Positions 36,429 through 46,384 of a stretch of 64,000 nucleotides of DNA are shown piece by piece. Source of the stretch: Rhodopirellula sp. SM50 (GTDB lineage: Bacteria; Planctomycetota; Planctomycetia; Pirellulales; Pirellulaceae); assembly GCF_002289565.1 (NCBI RefSeq), contig NZ_NTFY01000073.1:25567-89566 (forward strand), given 5' to 3'. A model generated the notes under the pieces. That model was not told where the DNA came from and ran no database searches. It worked only from the letters and a program-made list of their open reading frames with translations. The position numbers and the translations under genes are program-made. Position 1 is the stretch's first letter, and each line of letters opens with the position of its first letter.

Positions 36429-39061
36429 ATAGAACAAAGCAACAGAACACCAATAACTGGCGTCGGGGACTCGCAAACTCGTCCATTGCCGCTCTGTGTT
36501 TGCTGATCGCGATTGGCTTGAACAGTCGCGTCGCAGCCCAGCAGCCAAGCCTTGACTTCAAGTCGATGGTGCAACCCGTACCTGCGTCGGCCAAGTTCGT
36601 TGACCCCGACTACTTCATCTGGGGCGGCAGCATGGCTCGCGATGCTGAGGGGAACTGTCACCTGCTTTACAGTCGCTGGCCGCGTGATCTGGGCCACAAT
36701 GCATGGGTCACGCACAGCGAGATCGCTCATGCCGTTGCCGATGATCCGCTGGGTCCGTACACGCACGTCGATGTCGCCTTGCCGCCGCGAGGTTCCCAGT
36801 ACTGGGACGGCATGTGCACCCACAACCCAACGGTGCATGAGTTTGACGGAAAATACTATCTCTACTACATGGGGAATTTTGGTGATGGCAATGCGACCGC
36901 CAAGCTGAATCCGATTCACCGCAACCACCAACGCATCGGTGTGGCGGTGGCGAACAGCCTCAGCGGCCCATGGAAGCGGTTCGACGCACCGATTATCGAC
37001 ATCAGCGAATCGTCGGACGCACCGGATGCTTTGATGACCAGCAATCCGTCGATCCTGCGGCGAGCCGATGGAACCTACGTCTTGATCTACAAAGCAGTCG
37101 GCAAGAACGGCCGGATGCCTTTCGGCGGTCCCGTCGTTCATCTGGCTGCAACTTCTGACTCGCCCACCGGGCCGTTCACGAAGCACCTCAAACCGCTGTT
37201 CACCGCACCGGGCGTCAAGTTTCCGGCCGAAGACCCGTATGTGTGGTTCGACGGCCAGCAGTGTTGGGCAATCGTCAACGATCACAAGGGACACTTCAAC
37301 CAAACCGGCGAAGACTCATTGGCATTGTTCACGTCGACCGACGGACTCGATTGGTCTGTCGCGCCTCATCCATGGGTGTTGCAACGAAAACTGACGTGGG
37401 CTGACGGGGGCGAACAATCGTTCCATCGACTGGAACGTCCGCAACTATGGTTAGAAAACGGCGTGCCGAAGGTGCTGTTCTGTGCCGCGGAAGAGACCAA
37501 GGAGAAAACGCATTCGTTCAACGTGCACATTCCCTTGACGCGACAGGCCCATCAGTACGAAGTCACGGAACTGCGGTTCCAAATTCAAGAAGCCCCGTCC
37601 CAGCCGTTTGATGTCGAGCTTTCGGCGACGTTCCAAAACGATGCTGGAAACTCGATGACGGTCCCAGGCTTTTACAACGGTGACCAAGAGTTTTGCCTGC
37701 GATTCACTCCGCCGACCAGCGGGACGTGGCGATACAAAACCGAATCCGACGCCGCGTCATTAAACGCGAGGGAAGGCGAAATAACGGTCGGGCCTGCGCG
37801 CGACGGTCACAAGGGAGGCATCGTCGTCGATCCGCAATCATCGCGGCGTTTCGCTTACGAGAATGGTGAGGGCTACTACCCGATCGCCTTCGAGTGCGAT
37901 TGGTTGTTTGCGTTGGATGCGGAAAACGACTCGGACATCCCGCACACCAAAAAGTTTGTTGACAGATTGGCGGACAACGGTTTCAACCAAGTCGTGATGA
38001 ACGTGTTCGCCTACGACGTCAATTGGAAGAAGGACGCCCGGCTCGATTCCCAGTACGACTACGGCAGTCCGTCCGTGTTTCCGTTTGCGGGAAACAATGA
38101 AGGCCCAGACTACTCGACTCTGAACGTCGAGTATTTCAAGCGTTTAGATCGAGTCATCGAGTACTTGAATCGGAAAGACATCGTTGCCCACTTGATGATC
38201 TACGTTTGGAACAAGCGGGTTGCGTGGCCCGAAGCGAACTCAGAGGCCGACAATCGCTATTTCGACTACGTCGTCCGGCGTTATCAATCCTACCCGAACA
38301 TCGTCTGGGACATCTCCAAGGAGGCGTTGGGCTACGGACACACCGACGTCAACTACATCACCGATCGGATCGAACGACTTCGAGCGGATGACGCGTTTGA
38401 CCGGCTCGTGACGGTTCACGACTACGGCTACTGCCGACGATTCCCCAACAACCTTGACTTCGTATCGGTGCAGCTTTGGAAGTCGGAACTTTACAGCGTG
38501 ATGCGAAAGGTTTGCGAAGCCATTCCAGGCAAGCCGATTTTGAACATCGAGCACGGTGGATACGAACGCGGGCCTTACGAGGTGTTCAACGGAAACTACA
38601 CCTCCCCGGAGGTTTGCCTGGAGCGTGCGTACCAGTGTGTTTTTGCAGGGACATATCCGACGCATTATTGGCAGGGGGCCGCCTGGAATGTCATCATCCC
38701 AGACATCGACATTTTGCCGCCGGCAGAACGCCCCAAGTTGGAGTACTACCGCCACATGCGAAAGTTTGTCGACCGCTACAGGCTCGATCGGTTGCAGGTG
38801 AGTGACCAGAAAAGCAACGCGGGATTCTGCCTTCACGACGACAGCGGTTTGTTCGTGTATTACGTGCCCAAAGAGTGCGATTACTTTGGCTTGCGTTTGC
38901 CGAAAACCCATCGCGGCAAAGCGATGACGATCACGTGGTTTGATCCTTTGAACGGTGAATTCGCTGAACCGGAACGCCAAACGGTGACTCAGTGGCCTGC
39001 AGTGAAAAAACCTGGCGGCGACCAGTTTCGACTACTGGTCGTCGAGTTGAATGAGAACTAA
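36425..39061 (+). CDS. Glycosidase fusion: GH43/117-like propeller, DUF5060, GH140-like barrel
   Basis: 878 aa with a signal or anchor segment at about 18-38. Residues 50-370 form a five-bladed propeller with glycosidase features ([48 protein letters not shown]). Residues 375-460 are a DUF5060 beta-sandwich (FNPP-like [17 protein letters not shown]). Residues 470-790 are a barrel of the DUF4038/apiosidase kind, with likely acid/base E633 in [11 protein letters not shown] and nucleophile E709 in [10 protein letters not shown]. The last 80 residues look like the partner C-terminal sandwich. It overlaps sulfatase 3 by four bases, so it acts in the same pathway. Two catalytic modules on one secreted chain suggest stepwise cleavage of one oligosaccharide. 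Confidence 0.85.
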   Translation: MNRTKQQNTNNWRRGLANSSIAALCLLIAIGLNSRVAAQQPSLDFKSMVQPVPASAKFVDPDYFIWGGSMARDAEGNCHLLYSRWPRDLGHNAWVTHSEIAHAVADDPLGPYTHVDVALPPRGSQYWDGMCTHNPTVHEFDGKYYLYYMGNFGDGNATAKLNPIHRNHQRIGVAVANSLSGPWKRFDAPIIDISESSDAPDALMTSNPSILRRADGTYVLIYKAVGKNGRMPFGGPVVHLAATSDSPTGPFTKHLKPLFTAPGVKFPAEDPYVWFDGQQCWAIVNDHKGHFNQTGEDSLALFTSTDGLDWSVAPHPWVLQRKLTWADGGEQSFHRLERPQLWLENGVPKVLFCAAEETKEKTHSFNVHIPLTRQAHQYEVTELRFQIQEAPSQPFDVELSATFQNDAGNSMTVPGFYNGDQEFCLRFTPPTSGTWRYKTESDAASLNAREGEITVGPARDGHKGGIVVDPQSSRRFAYENGEGYYPIAFECDWLFALDAENDSDIPHTKKFVDRLADNGFNQVVMNVFAYDVNWKKDARLDSQYDYGSPSVFPFAGNNEGPDYSTLNVEYFKRLDRVIEYLNRKDIVAHLMIYVWNKRVAWPEANSEADNRYFDYVVRRYQSYPNIVWDISKEALGYGHTDVNYITDRIERLRADDAFDRLVTVHDYGYCRRFPNNLDFVSVQLWKSELYSVMRKVCEAIPGKPILNIEHGGYERGPYEVFNGNYTSPEVCLERAYQCVFAGTYPTHYWQGAAWNVIIPDIDILPPAERPKLEYYRHMRKFVDRYRLDRLQVSDQKSNAGFCLHDDSGLFVYYVPKECDYFGLRLPKTHRGKAMTITWFDPLNGEFAEPERQTVTQWPAVKKPGGDQFRLLVVELNEN

Positions 39062-39512
39062 TCATGTACAATTGCTATCACGACCATTCGCGGTAGACGA
39101 GAACCCCTATCGATCACCAATCACCTGCCAATTCCAGCTGTCGAGGCTTCCTGAGAACGGACCAGCGCCCATGGGGGTTCGAAAAGTTCGACTGAAAATC
39201 GGCGATGTCCAACGGACAAGACAAATCAGTCCCAGTCAAATTTGCATCGTTTATGAGATAAACCTACCGGTCGGCGAGATGTTGCTGCAGAGCTGGGTGA
39301 CCGACGCGAGAAGCAACACCCAGCGAGGCGCCTACTTCGCAAACTAGGATCGAAAATCGGTCTACCAAGGCAACGGTCGCGATCGTGGTCTGAAAGAACT
39401 GACCATTCTTAAGAAGACGAAAGAGATTCGAGACGGCGACATTTGCCGATGGCATTGTTGATTGTTGTGGGGATGGTATCGGCGGGGGTATTGGAGATTC
39501 TGTCGCAAAAGC
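39062..39512. other. Intergenic region with sulfatase remnant
   Basis: Apart from the sulfatase tail at 39171-39347, I see no gene. The stretch 39350-39512 shows only short frames without resemblance to anything known to me. Confidence 0.4.
39171..39347 (+). pseudogene. C-terminal remnant of a fourth sulfatase
   Basis: The frame VRKVRLKIG to INLPVGEMLLQSWVTDAR to QRGAYFAN ends at a TAG. It aligns with the tail of the first sulfatase (MLKIG, LDLPKGPATLQTWLTS, VVRGAYFVHV). Nothing of the catalytic domain is left upstream, where the glycosidase gene ends at 39061. It marks a deletion at the downstream edge of the cluster. Confidence 0.6.
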
Positions 39513-40133
39513 TCAAGGGAGGTGCGCAATGATCGCAGCCGGATCCAAACGATTTTTGTAATCTGGATCGCTATGCGCGAACACGATCTTCCCAGTCGCA
39601 TCAACGACGTAAACGGCCGGAATTGGCAAGGCGCGATGATCCTGCCCAGAAGCTGCTTCCAAATCAATACCGAAGCCCTTGTATTTCTTTACCGTTGCAT
39701 CGTCGACCTGAAACGCAAGGCCAAAGGCTTTCGCGGCATTTAATTTCGCATCGGAATAGAGGGGAAATGGAATGGCGTTCTTCGATTGGTTGCGGGCCGT
39801 GCTTTCCGGGCTGTCAGGACTGATTGCTACCATCTGAGCGCCCATGGATTCAATCTGCGGATACGCCTTGATCAACTGTCCGCTATGTCGAGTGCAGATG
39901 GGACACCATCCACCTCGAAAGAACACCAGCACGGTTGTTTTCCCCGCCGATAGTTCTTTGAGCGTTGTTTCATTGCCTTTCGAGTCCCGAATAACCGCAT
40001 CGGGCAATTGAGCCCCCGTCTCGATGGGCTTGGTGTTCTCGGCTGCTCTGGCGACCGAAGATTCTTCGGCGTTGGTCACCGATGTAAAAACGAGAGTTGC
40101 TGCGAACGAGACCAGGATTGCGGGACGAACCAT
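39513..40133 (-). CDS. Exported AhpC/TSA-type peroxiredoxin-like protein
   Basis: 206 aa from ATG 40133, with a signal peptide (MVRPAILVSFAATLVFTSVT, then NA). A thioredoxin-fold domain follows, with VLVFFRGGWCPICTRHSGQL containing a C-P-I-C pair. The rest is AhpC/TSA-like: MVAISPDSPESTARN, PLYSDAKLNAAKAFGL and PAVYVVDATGKIVFAHSDPDY. It probably reduces peroxides or disulfides outside the cytoplasm. It reads toward the sulfatase cluster remnants and has no obvious operon partner. Confidence 0.87.
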   Translation of the reverse strand: MVRPAILVSFAATLVFTSVTNAEESSVARAAENTKPIETGAQLPDAVIRDSKGNETTLKELSAGKTTVLVFFRGGWCPICTRHSGQLIKAYPQIESMGAQMVAISPDSPESTARNQSKNAIPFPLYSDAKLNAAKAFGLAFQVDDATVKKYKGFGIDLEAASGQDHRALPIPAVYVVDATGKIVFAHSDPDYKNRLDPAAIIAHLP

Positions 40134-40247
40134 GGAAAGCTTCCTTGTGAAGGAGAGAGAATAGGAACGCTCTGGCAAATGTCCGTCATGGGATGCGGTC
40201 CGCCAGGAATCCGGTATGATTGATGCGTTATCTGCCTCGCTGACGCT

Positions 40248-40345
40248 TCAGGTTTCCTGTTTGAGTTGACAAACAAACAGGTTGTCAAAGTCGATGGACT
40301 CTCCATTAACGGTGAATCCGAGTTTCGTTTTGGTGGGCCATCCAT
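40248..40345 (-). pseudogene. C-terminal remnant of a laminin-G/DUF1080-like gene (inverted)
   Basis: On the minus strand the frame reads TKLGFTVNGESIDFDNLFVC then QLKQET and stops at 40248. It is clearly homologous to the remnant at 30417-30659 but inverted. Upstream on the minus strand it runs into the antisense of the LRR gene and loses similarity. Confidence 0.4.
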
Positions 40346-40374
40346 TCCGACAGTTCAGGACGGAGACAATTTTG

Positions 40375-40776
40375 ATGGATGCCGCGTTGATCGACTTGGC
40401 GGACCGAGGGGTTCGCTTCACATTCCTCGGTGAACCTTTTCGAAGCTGGAAAAAGATCCCGAACGAGGACATCGTGGATGTCAACTTCAACCAGCTGGAA
40501 ATCAACGACGCTGACGTCGAAGCGCTTCTGTCGCTTACGAATCTCGACGGGATCAGTTTCTGGAAGACCGGCATTTCCGATCGCGCGATCGAGCTGATTG
40601 CTCAGCTCCCTCAACTCACACGACTCAACCTGTGCGGGACTCAAGTTACCGACGCATCGGTTTCCACCCTCGCTGGCATGAGGCTGCACTACCTTGACGT
40701 CGCAGACACGCAGCTCACGCTGCAGGGTGTGAATACGCTACGGGCAAGGCTGCCCGATGCAGAGATCCTCGCGTAG
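40375..40776 (+). CDS. Small leucine-rich-repeat protein
   Basis: 133 aa from ATG 40375, preceded by AGGACGGAGAC. Four LRR-like units are visible (VDVNFNQLEINDADVEALLS, LTNLDGISFWKTGISDRAI, LPQLTRLNLCGTQVTDASV, MRLHYLDVADTQLTLQGV). There is no signal peptide. LRR proteins of this kind are abundant in planctomycetes, where larger forms carry signal peptides and other domains. This may be the tail of a longer gene that lost its front. Function unknown. Confidence 0.7.
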   Translation: MDAALIDLADRGVRFTFLGEPFRSWKKIPNEDIVDVNFNQLEINDADVEALLSLTNLDGISFWKTGISDRAIELIAQLPQLTRLNLCGTQVTDASVSTLAGMRLHYLDVADTQLTLQGVNTLRARLPDAEILA

Positions 40777-40912
40777 CAACCCGCAACGGTTCGACATCGC
40801 GAGGCAGGCCGATTTGATTCGCTTCGCCGCGGAAGCCCTGATGGATTCCTGCCCTTGGCGATCGCCGACGGCTCCGTGAGTGATCGGATCGCGAAGTTCG
40901 TCTGCCCGGAAA

Positions 40913-42349
40913 TTACGCCAACACGTCGTGCAGAACGTCTCCGTGAACATCGGTCAGACGGAATCGGCGGCCCTGGTACTTGAAGGTCAGTCGTTCGTGG
41001 TCAATTCCCATCAGGTGCAGAATCGTCGCGTTGAAGTCGTGAACATGCACGCCATCGCGGATGATGTTGTATCCGAACTCATCGGTCTCTCCATAGGTCA
41101 TGCCAGGCTTGATGCCTCCGCCGGCCATCCACGTGGTAAAGCAACGCGGGTGATGGTCGCGGCCGTAGTTGTTCGCGGTCAAAACGCCTTGAGTGTAGGA
41201 CGTGCGGCCAAACTCACCGCCCCAAATGACGAGCGTGTCGTCGAGCAGTCCCAGCCGTTTGAGATCCTTGACCAGCGCCGCGGACGCCTGATCGGTTTCA
41301 GCGGCCTGACCCTTGATTTGTTTCGGCAGGTTCGAGTGCTGATCCCAGCCCTGATGGTAAAGCTGGATGAATCGCACGTCCCGCTGGGCCAGTCGTCGGG
41401 CCAGCAAACAGTTGGCCGCAAACGTTCCCGGCGTTTTCGCGTCGTTCCCGTACAGCTGGAAGGTCGACTCGGGTTCGTCGGAAAAATCGACCGCGTCCGG
41501 CACCGAAGTTTGCATCCGGTAAGCCATTTCGTACTGCGCAATTCGCGATTCAATCTCTGGATCGAGCTCTTTGGCAAACTGATGTTGATTGAGCCCGTTG
41601 ATGGCGTCCAGCTGAGCGCGGCGTCGCGACGCGGGGATGCCTTCCGGATTGGAAAGATACAGGACGGGGTCGCTGCCGCCGCGAAACTGCACGCCTTGGT
41701 ACTTGGAATCCAGGAATCCGTTGCCCCACAATCTTGCGTACAACGGCTGGCCTCCCTGACCTGCCGAAACCAGCACGATGAATGCCGGCAGGTCTTCGTT
41801 TTCGCTTCCCAATCCATACGACAACCAAGCACCCAACGATGGTCGTCCCGCAATTTGCGATCCGGTTTGAAACATCGTGATTGCCGGGTCGTGGTTGATC
41901 GCTTCGGTGTGCATCGACTTGATGAAACAGACATCGTCCACAATGTCGCGGTGGTGCGGCAGCAAGTCACTCAACCACGCCCCCGACTCGCCGTGCTGCG
42001 CAAATTTGAATGCGGAACCCGCCAGCGGTAGAGACGATTGGTTGACGGACATGCCGGTCAGTCGTTGCTCGCCGCGCACCGCCGCAGGAATCTCTTGGCC
42101 ATTCATTTTGTTGAGCAGCGGCTTGTAGTCAAACAGGTCCTGCTGGGCAGGGCCGCCGGATTGGAACAAGTAAATGATCCGTTTGGCCTTTGGCGCGAAG
42201 TGCGTCCCGGCGGGCAGTCCTCCGCTCGCCGCTTGTGCTGACGCTCCGCCTGTCGTGCCCAGCAGGCTGGCAAGCGCCGCGACGCCCACACCGGTTGAAC
42301 TTGTTTTGAAAAAGTGCCGGCGATTGCACGCAAGTGATGGCTGATTCAT
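40913..42349 (-). CDS. DUF1501 exported protein (Tat-type leader)
   Basis: 478 aa from ATG 42349 (MNQPSLACNRRHFFKTSSTG). The RRHFFK leader predicts twin-arginine export. The alkaline-phosphatase-like fold of DUF1501 is evident from IIYLFQSGGPAQQDLFDYKP, HREFIVSL-like positions, WGGEFGRTSYTQG and GRDHHPRCFTTWMAGGGIK. It follows the DUF1549/DUF1553 gene by 50 bp on the same strand. This pair is found in very many copies in planctomycete genomes and usually with a sulfatase or sugar context. Its substrate is not known. Confidence 0.93.
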   Translation of the reverse strand: MNQPSLACNRRHFFKTSSTGVGVAALASLLGTTGGASAQAASGGLPAGTHFAPKAKRIIYLFQSGGPAQQDLFDYKPLLNKMNGQEIPAAVRGEQRLTGMSVNQSSLPLAGSAFKFAQHGESGAWLSDLLPHHRDIVDDVCFIKSMHTEAINHDPAITMFQTGSQIAGRPSLGAWLSYGLGSENEDLPAFIVLVSAGQGGQPLYARLWGNGFLDSKYQGVQFRGGSDPVLYLSNPEGIPASRRRAQLDAINGLNQHQFAKELDPEIESRIAQYEMAYRMQTSVPDAVDFSDEPESTFQLYGNDAKTPGTFAANCLLARRLAQRDVRFIQLYHQGWDQHSNLPKQIKGQAAETDQASAALVKDLKRLGLLDDTLVIWGGEFGRTSYTQGVLTANNYGRDHHPRCFTTWMAGGGIKPGMTYGETDEFGYNIIRDGVHVHDFNATILHLMGIDHERLTFKYQGRRFRLTDVHGDVLHDVLA

Positions 42350-42399
42350 GGAAATGGGGCTGAAAGTATCGGTTGAAGGACGCATGATCTTGAGGACGG

Positions 42400-45300
42400 T
42401 TAACGTTTCCAGATCGCGGCGTCGAGATTCAGAATGGCCTGGCAGACATTGGTGAGTGCGGCAAGCTTGGGGACGTCAACCTTGGGGCTGAGCTCCGCAT
42501 CGCCGATGGCTAACAGTTTTTCCGCAGCATTCGGATGCGCGGCGTAGTAAGCTTCTTCATCGGCGAGCAGTGTGGCGAGTCTCTGTCGCTCTACCTGATC
42601 AGGTGTCCGTCCGGTCAGCCGAAGAAATGCGGTTTCAAGTTGTTCGCCCGTCGGCCGCTCGACGAGGTCTGCCGCGAGCACCCTGGACGCTTCGATAAAC
42701 TGCACGTCGTTGAGCAACACCAGCGCCTGCAACGGGGTATTCGTTCGGGAACGTTCCACCGCGCAGACCTCTCGCGTCGTCGTGTCGAACGCCATCATGT
42801 TGGGCAGCGGAGCGGTGCGTTTCCAAACGGAGTACAGCGACCGTCGGTACAAGGCCTTGCCGACCGACTGCTGATAGGGAGGCGACATGCCATTGGATTC
42901 TTTCCACAGATCCTCGCCCGGCTGGTAGGGCGAAACCGGTGGCCCGCCCAGTTGGCGATTGAGTAACCCGGAGGCCGCAAGTGCCAAGTCGCGGATCTGT
43001 TCGGCGCCCAACCGGTGGGCCGGGCCGCGCGAGAGCCACTGGTTGTCGGGGTCGGCCGCGAGCCTGTCGGGCGTGGCCGATGAGTCCTGTCGATAGGTCG
43101 ACGACAGCACGATCGACTTGCACAATCGTTTGACGTCCCAACCGCTGTCGACAAAGTCACGCGAAAGCCAATCGAGCAACTCAGGGTGTGTCGGCAAATC
43201 GCCTTGTGAGCCGAAATTTTCGGGGGTGCGAACCAGGGGCGACGTAAAGAAGTTTCCCCAAAAGCGATTGACGGCAACTCGCGCAGTCAGCGGATGCTGT
43301 GGGTCGGTCACCCAGCGTGCCAGACCGAGGCGATTGTTCGGAACGTCTTCGGGCATGGCAATTGCAATCCCGGACAGTGTTTGGCGGTTGACGAGCGTGT
43401 CGTTGTTTTTCGGCGCATCGTATTCACCGCGTGCCAAAACGTGTGCGGATCTTGGCGTCTCGGTCTCTTCCATGATCGGGATCTCGTCCATCACTTCTTC
43501 GGCCATGACAAAGGCCCTTCGGGCTTCGGTCAGCTTGGACATCGCGGCACGAACCTTTTCGTCAATTGCCGATGCGTAGTAGTCGAAACCCGGCTTACCA
43601 GCGTCGAACGGTTGTTGACCGAACGCCAGCGTCTTCAACTCGACGGTTGTCAATTCGCGGTCGTAGACGCGGACATCGTCGATCAGCCCGCCGGCCAAGC
43701 CTCGGGCGCGAAACCGTTGTCCCACGACGAATTCGCCGCCATGATCGACCTTGACATTGCAACGTTTCTTCAAGCGATCGCGGACGATTTGCGTTTCCAA
43801 TTCCTGGCCGTTGAGATAGAGCTTCAGTCCAGCAGCGCGTGACGAACCATCGTATGTCGCCGTCACTTGATGCCACCTGTCCACAGCAACGGGCTCGGTC
43901 GTCCGCACACTGATCGCGTTGCCAGGCCAAACCCGCGCCATGCGAGATTCAAGGTGCCCGTCTTCGATCGTCAAGTCCCAGCCGTTGTAGCCACAGTCGG
44001 TGCCGCGAGTGTGATGCGCAATCAGGCTACGCTGGGGTGACCGCACCGTTTCTCGGAACGTCACCACGACCGACATCGGTAGCCAGCGGTCAAACGGTTC
44101 GATTCCGTGTACGGTGACCCCGCGTTCCCCATCGAGCTGAAGCGCACGTCGCGGCGGCGGTGCGTCACCGTCTCGAGCATCCGCGGCGATTGAATTCTCC
44201 AGACGCTCGATCGGCGAACCTTCGACAGCCACCAGGTTTGGCATCTGCGTCCAACTGCGATCCGATTCGGACGGATGGTAGATCTCCTTGATCGAGTTGT
44301 CGAAATCCTGGTCAAACGCTATTGCGATTCTTAGATCGGGGATCTCGAGTGGCGCTGCCGGCTCCGGTGCCCATCGTTGGTAGCGCGTTTTAGCTTCGGC
44401 AAGCTGTTTCGCAGATTCGTTTTCGGCTTCCAGGACTCTCTTCTTGGCATCTTGCAATGCCACCTCCTGCTCCGCGGTAGGCAGCAGCAGCGACGGACAC
44501 GGGACTTTTTCCGTGCGATCGTACACGCCACTTTCGTCGATCGAATTGAAGTAAGCCGAAAGCGAGTAATAGTCGCGCATCGGGATCGGGTCATATTTGT
44601 GATCATGGCAGCGACAGCATTCCATTGTTAAACCGAGGACGGCGGTTCCGAACGTGTGCACGCGGTCGGCGACGTTCTCCAAACGCCACTCTTCGAACAC
44701 GGCTCCACCCTCGTTATTGAGCCGATGGATGCGGTTGAATGCCGTCGCGACCCGTTGCTCGCGTGTCGGGTTTTCCAGCAGGTCGCCGGCGAGCTGCCAA
44801 GTCAAGAACTGGTCGTATGGCAAGTTTTCGTTGAACGCGTCGACGACCCAGTCGCGGTAAGGCCACTGGGTGTTGAGCTTGTCAGATTGGTAGCCATAGG
44901 AGTCGGCGTACCGGGCGGCGTCGAGCCAGGCGACCGCCATCTGCTCGCCGAACGCGGACGAAGACAGCAGGCCATCGACGACGTGTGGATAAGCTTGTTG
45001 CCTGTCGGTGCGCAGCGACTGCTCAAAAGACCGGACCTGCTCGAGCGTGGGCGGCAATCCCGTCAGGTCGAGCGTGACACGGCGAAGCCAGCGGGCAGGT
45101 TCCGCTTCGTCGCTGGGGGAGAGTCCCTGTTCGCTCAGCTTCGCAAGCACGAATCGGTCAAGCGTCTCTCGTGGCCAATCGGAATCGCCGGTGGGCGGAA
45201 CGTCGACCGCGAGAGGCAATTTCTCAAAGGCCCAGTGTCCCGCGTAGGGAGCACCCTGCTCGGCCCATTGCTTCAGCAGCAGCTTCTCCTTTTCGGTGAG

Positions 45301-45579
45301 CGGCAGCTTCGCCCGCGGAGGCGGCATGATCAGGTCGGGGTCATCGCTGGCAATCCGATCGACCAGCTCACCGGCCTCGATGACCTCGATCGCCTCCTCA
45401 CGGATGTCGAACCGAAGCCCCGCTTCGCGGTTTTCTTCGTCTGGCCCGTGACAGAAATAGCATTTGTCCGACAGGATCGGTCGGATATCCCGATTGAAAT
45501 CGAGGTCAGCAGCGGGCAATCCGCCGGCAGCAAACGCTACAGCGGCGAGCACTAGGATTCTGGTGGAAGTGTGTCTCAT
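42400..45579 (-). CDS. PSD1-type protein: cytochrome-c-like domain, DUF1549, LamG and DUF1553
   Basis: 1059 aa from ATG 45579 with a signal peptide (STRILVLAAVAFAAGGLPAA). A planctomycete cytochrome C domain follows at about 25-110, with one haem motif CYFCH (40-44). DUF1549 comes next (about 145-350; LAKLSEQGLSPSDEAEPARW). A LamG/concanavalin domain sits in the middle (about 500-680; WHQVTATYDGSSRAAGLKLY). DUF1553 is C-terminal (about 760-1040; PQHPLTARVAVNRFWGNFF, SLYSVWKRTAPLPNMMAFD). It is probably periplasmic, binding haem and carbohydrate, and forms an operon with DUF1501. A divergent AraC regulator begins 70 bp from its start and is the likely activator. Confidence 0.93.
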   Translation of the reverse strand: MRHTSTRILVLAAVAFAAGGLPAADLDFNRDIRPILSDKCYFCHGPDEENREAGLRFDIREEAIEVIEAGELVDRIASDDPDLIMPPPRAKLPLTEKEKLLLKQWAEQGAPYAGHWAFEKLPLAVDVPPTGDSDWPRETLDRFVLAKLSEQGLSPSDEAEPARWLRRVTLDLTGLPPTLEQVRSFEQSLRTDRQQAYPHVVDGLLSSSAFGEQMAVAWLDAARYADSYGYQSDKLNTQWPYRDWVVDAFNENLPYDQFLTWQLAGDLLENPTREQRVATAFNRIHRLNNEGGAVFEEWRLENVADRVHTFGTAVLGLTMECCRCHDHKYDPIPMRDYYSLSAYFNSIDESGVYDRTEKVPCPSLLLPTAEQEVALQDAKKRVLEAENESAKQLAEAKTRYQRWAPEPAAPLEIPDLRIAIAFDQDFDNSIKEIYHPSESDRSWTQMPNLVAVEGSPIERLENSIAADARDGDAPPPRRALQLDGERGVTVHGIEPFDRWLPMSVVVTFRETVRSPQRSLIAHHTRGTDCGYNGWDLTIEDGHLESRMARVWPGNAISVRTTEPVAVDRWHQVTATYDGSSRAAGLKLYLNGQELETQIVRDRLKKRCNVKVDHGGEFVVGQRFRARGLAGGLIDDVRVYDRELTTVELKTLAFGQQPFDAGKPGFDYYASAIDEKVRAAMSKLTEARRAFVMAEEVMDEIPIMEETETPRSAHVLARGEYDAPKNNDTLVNRQTLSGIAIAMPEDVPNNRLGLARWVTDPQHPLTARVAVNRFWGNFFTSPLVRTPENFGSQGDLPTHPELLDWLSRDFVDSGWDVKRLCKSIVLSSTYRQDSSATPDRLAADPDNQWLSRGPAHRLGAEQIRDLALAASGLLNRQLGGPPVSPYQPGEDLWKESNGMSPPYQQSVGKALYRRSLYSVWKRTAPLPNMMAFDTTTREVCAVERSRTNTPLQALVLLNDVQFIEASRVLAADLVERPTGEQLETAFLRLTGRTPDQVERQRLATLLADEEAYYAAHPNAAEKLLAIGDAELSPKVDVPKLAALTNVCQAILNLDAAIWKR

Positions 45580-45649
45580 GCACGTCATTGTGTGCAAAAG
45601 CGTTGGGGTTGTCTTGCACGGCAGAATCTTTCTTGTGTAAAATCCCTGC

Positions 45650-46384
45650 ATGGAAAATACCGATCTGCGTGAGCGGTTTCTTGGCCGTTTGGGGCCGGAT
45701 AGCCAAGTCTTTTTGTTGTTTGACTTTCTTCCCGGCTTGTCATTCTTTGTCAAAGACCGCCGCGGACGCTTCATCGCGCTCAACCGCCGCGGCTGTGAGT
45801 ACTGCGGTGTGGCTTCGGAAGAAGAGGCAATCGGCCGCACGGATTACGACTTTTTCCCCAAGCCACGGGCCGACGAATACAGGGCAGATGACGCGGCGGT
45901 GATGGAATCGGGCGAGCCGATTGTGGACCGCGTCGAAAGTGCACCCGAGGACGCGGGATCGCCGAGGCTGGTGATGACCAGCAAGATCCCTCTACGGGAT
46001 CAACGCAATCGGGTGATCGGCGTAGCTGGGTTTTCACGTCAGATCGAACGGATTCAGACACCGTCGGGGACGGTGGATGCCTTCGCCAAGGTCATCACGC
46101 ACCTGCATCAGAACTTTGCCGACCGGCTCTCGACTGAACAGCTTGCCGAGATGGCGGGGCTATCGGTCAGTCACTTTGAGCGACGTTTTCGCCGCGCTTT
46201 TGGCTCTTCGCCCAGACAATACCTGGTACGGATCCGCGTGGAGTACGCCGCGCGGATGCTTTTAGAAACGGAAAAAACGGTTTCCGAGATTGCCCATGAG
46301 TGTGGGTTCTATGATCACGCTCATTTTAGTCGCAGCTTTCGGAAGATCATGCAGTTGTCGCCAACCGCATACCGCTCTCGGTAG
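45650..46384 (+). CDS. PAS-AraC transcriptional regulator
   Basis: 244 aa with an N-terminal PAS domain (about 22-130; LPGLSFFVKDRRGRFIALNR, GRTDYDFFPKPRADEYRADD) and a C-terminal AraC helix-turn-helix pair (about 145-244; LSTEQLAEMAGLSVSHFERR, VSEIAHECGFYDHAHFSRSF). It is divergent from the DUF1549/DUF1501 operon with a 70-bp shared intergenic region, the usual layout for a local activator. The PAS domain probably senses a small ligand or redox state. A ribosome site is not obvious. Confidence 0.93.
   Translation: MENTDLRERFLGRLGPDSQVFLLFDFLPGLSFFVKDRRGRFIALNRRGCEYCGVASEEEAIGRTDYDFFPKPRADEYRADDAAVMESGEPIVDRVESAPEDAGSPRLVMTSKIPLRDQRNRVIGVAGFSRQIERIQTPSGTVDAFAKVITHLHQNFADRLSTEQLAEMAGLSVSHFERRFRRAFGSSPRQYLVRIRVEYAARMLLETEKTVSEIAHECGFYDHAHFSRSFRKIMQLSPTAYRSR

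Noticed and set aside
40880..42031. 383-codon plus-strand frame antisense to the DUF1501 gene
   Set aside because: The minus-strand protein is certain, and the frame resembles nothing.
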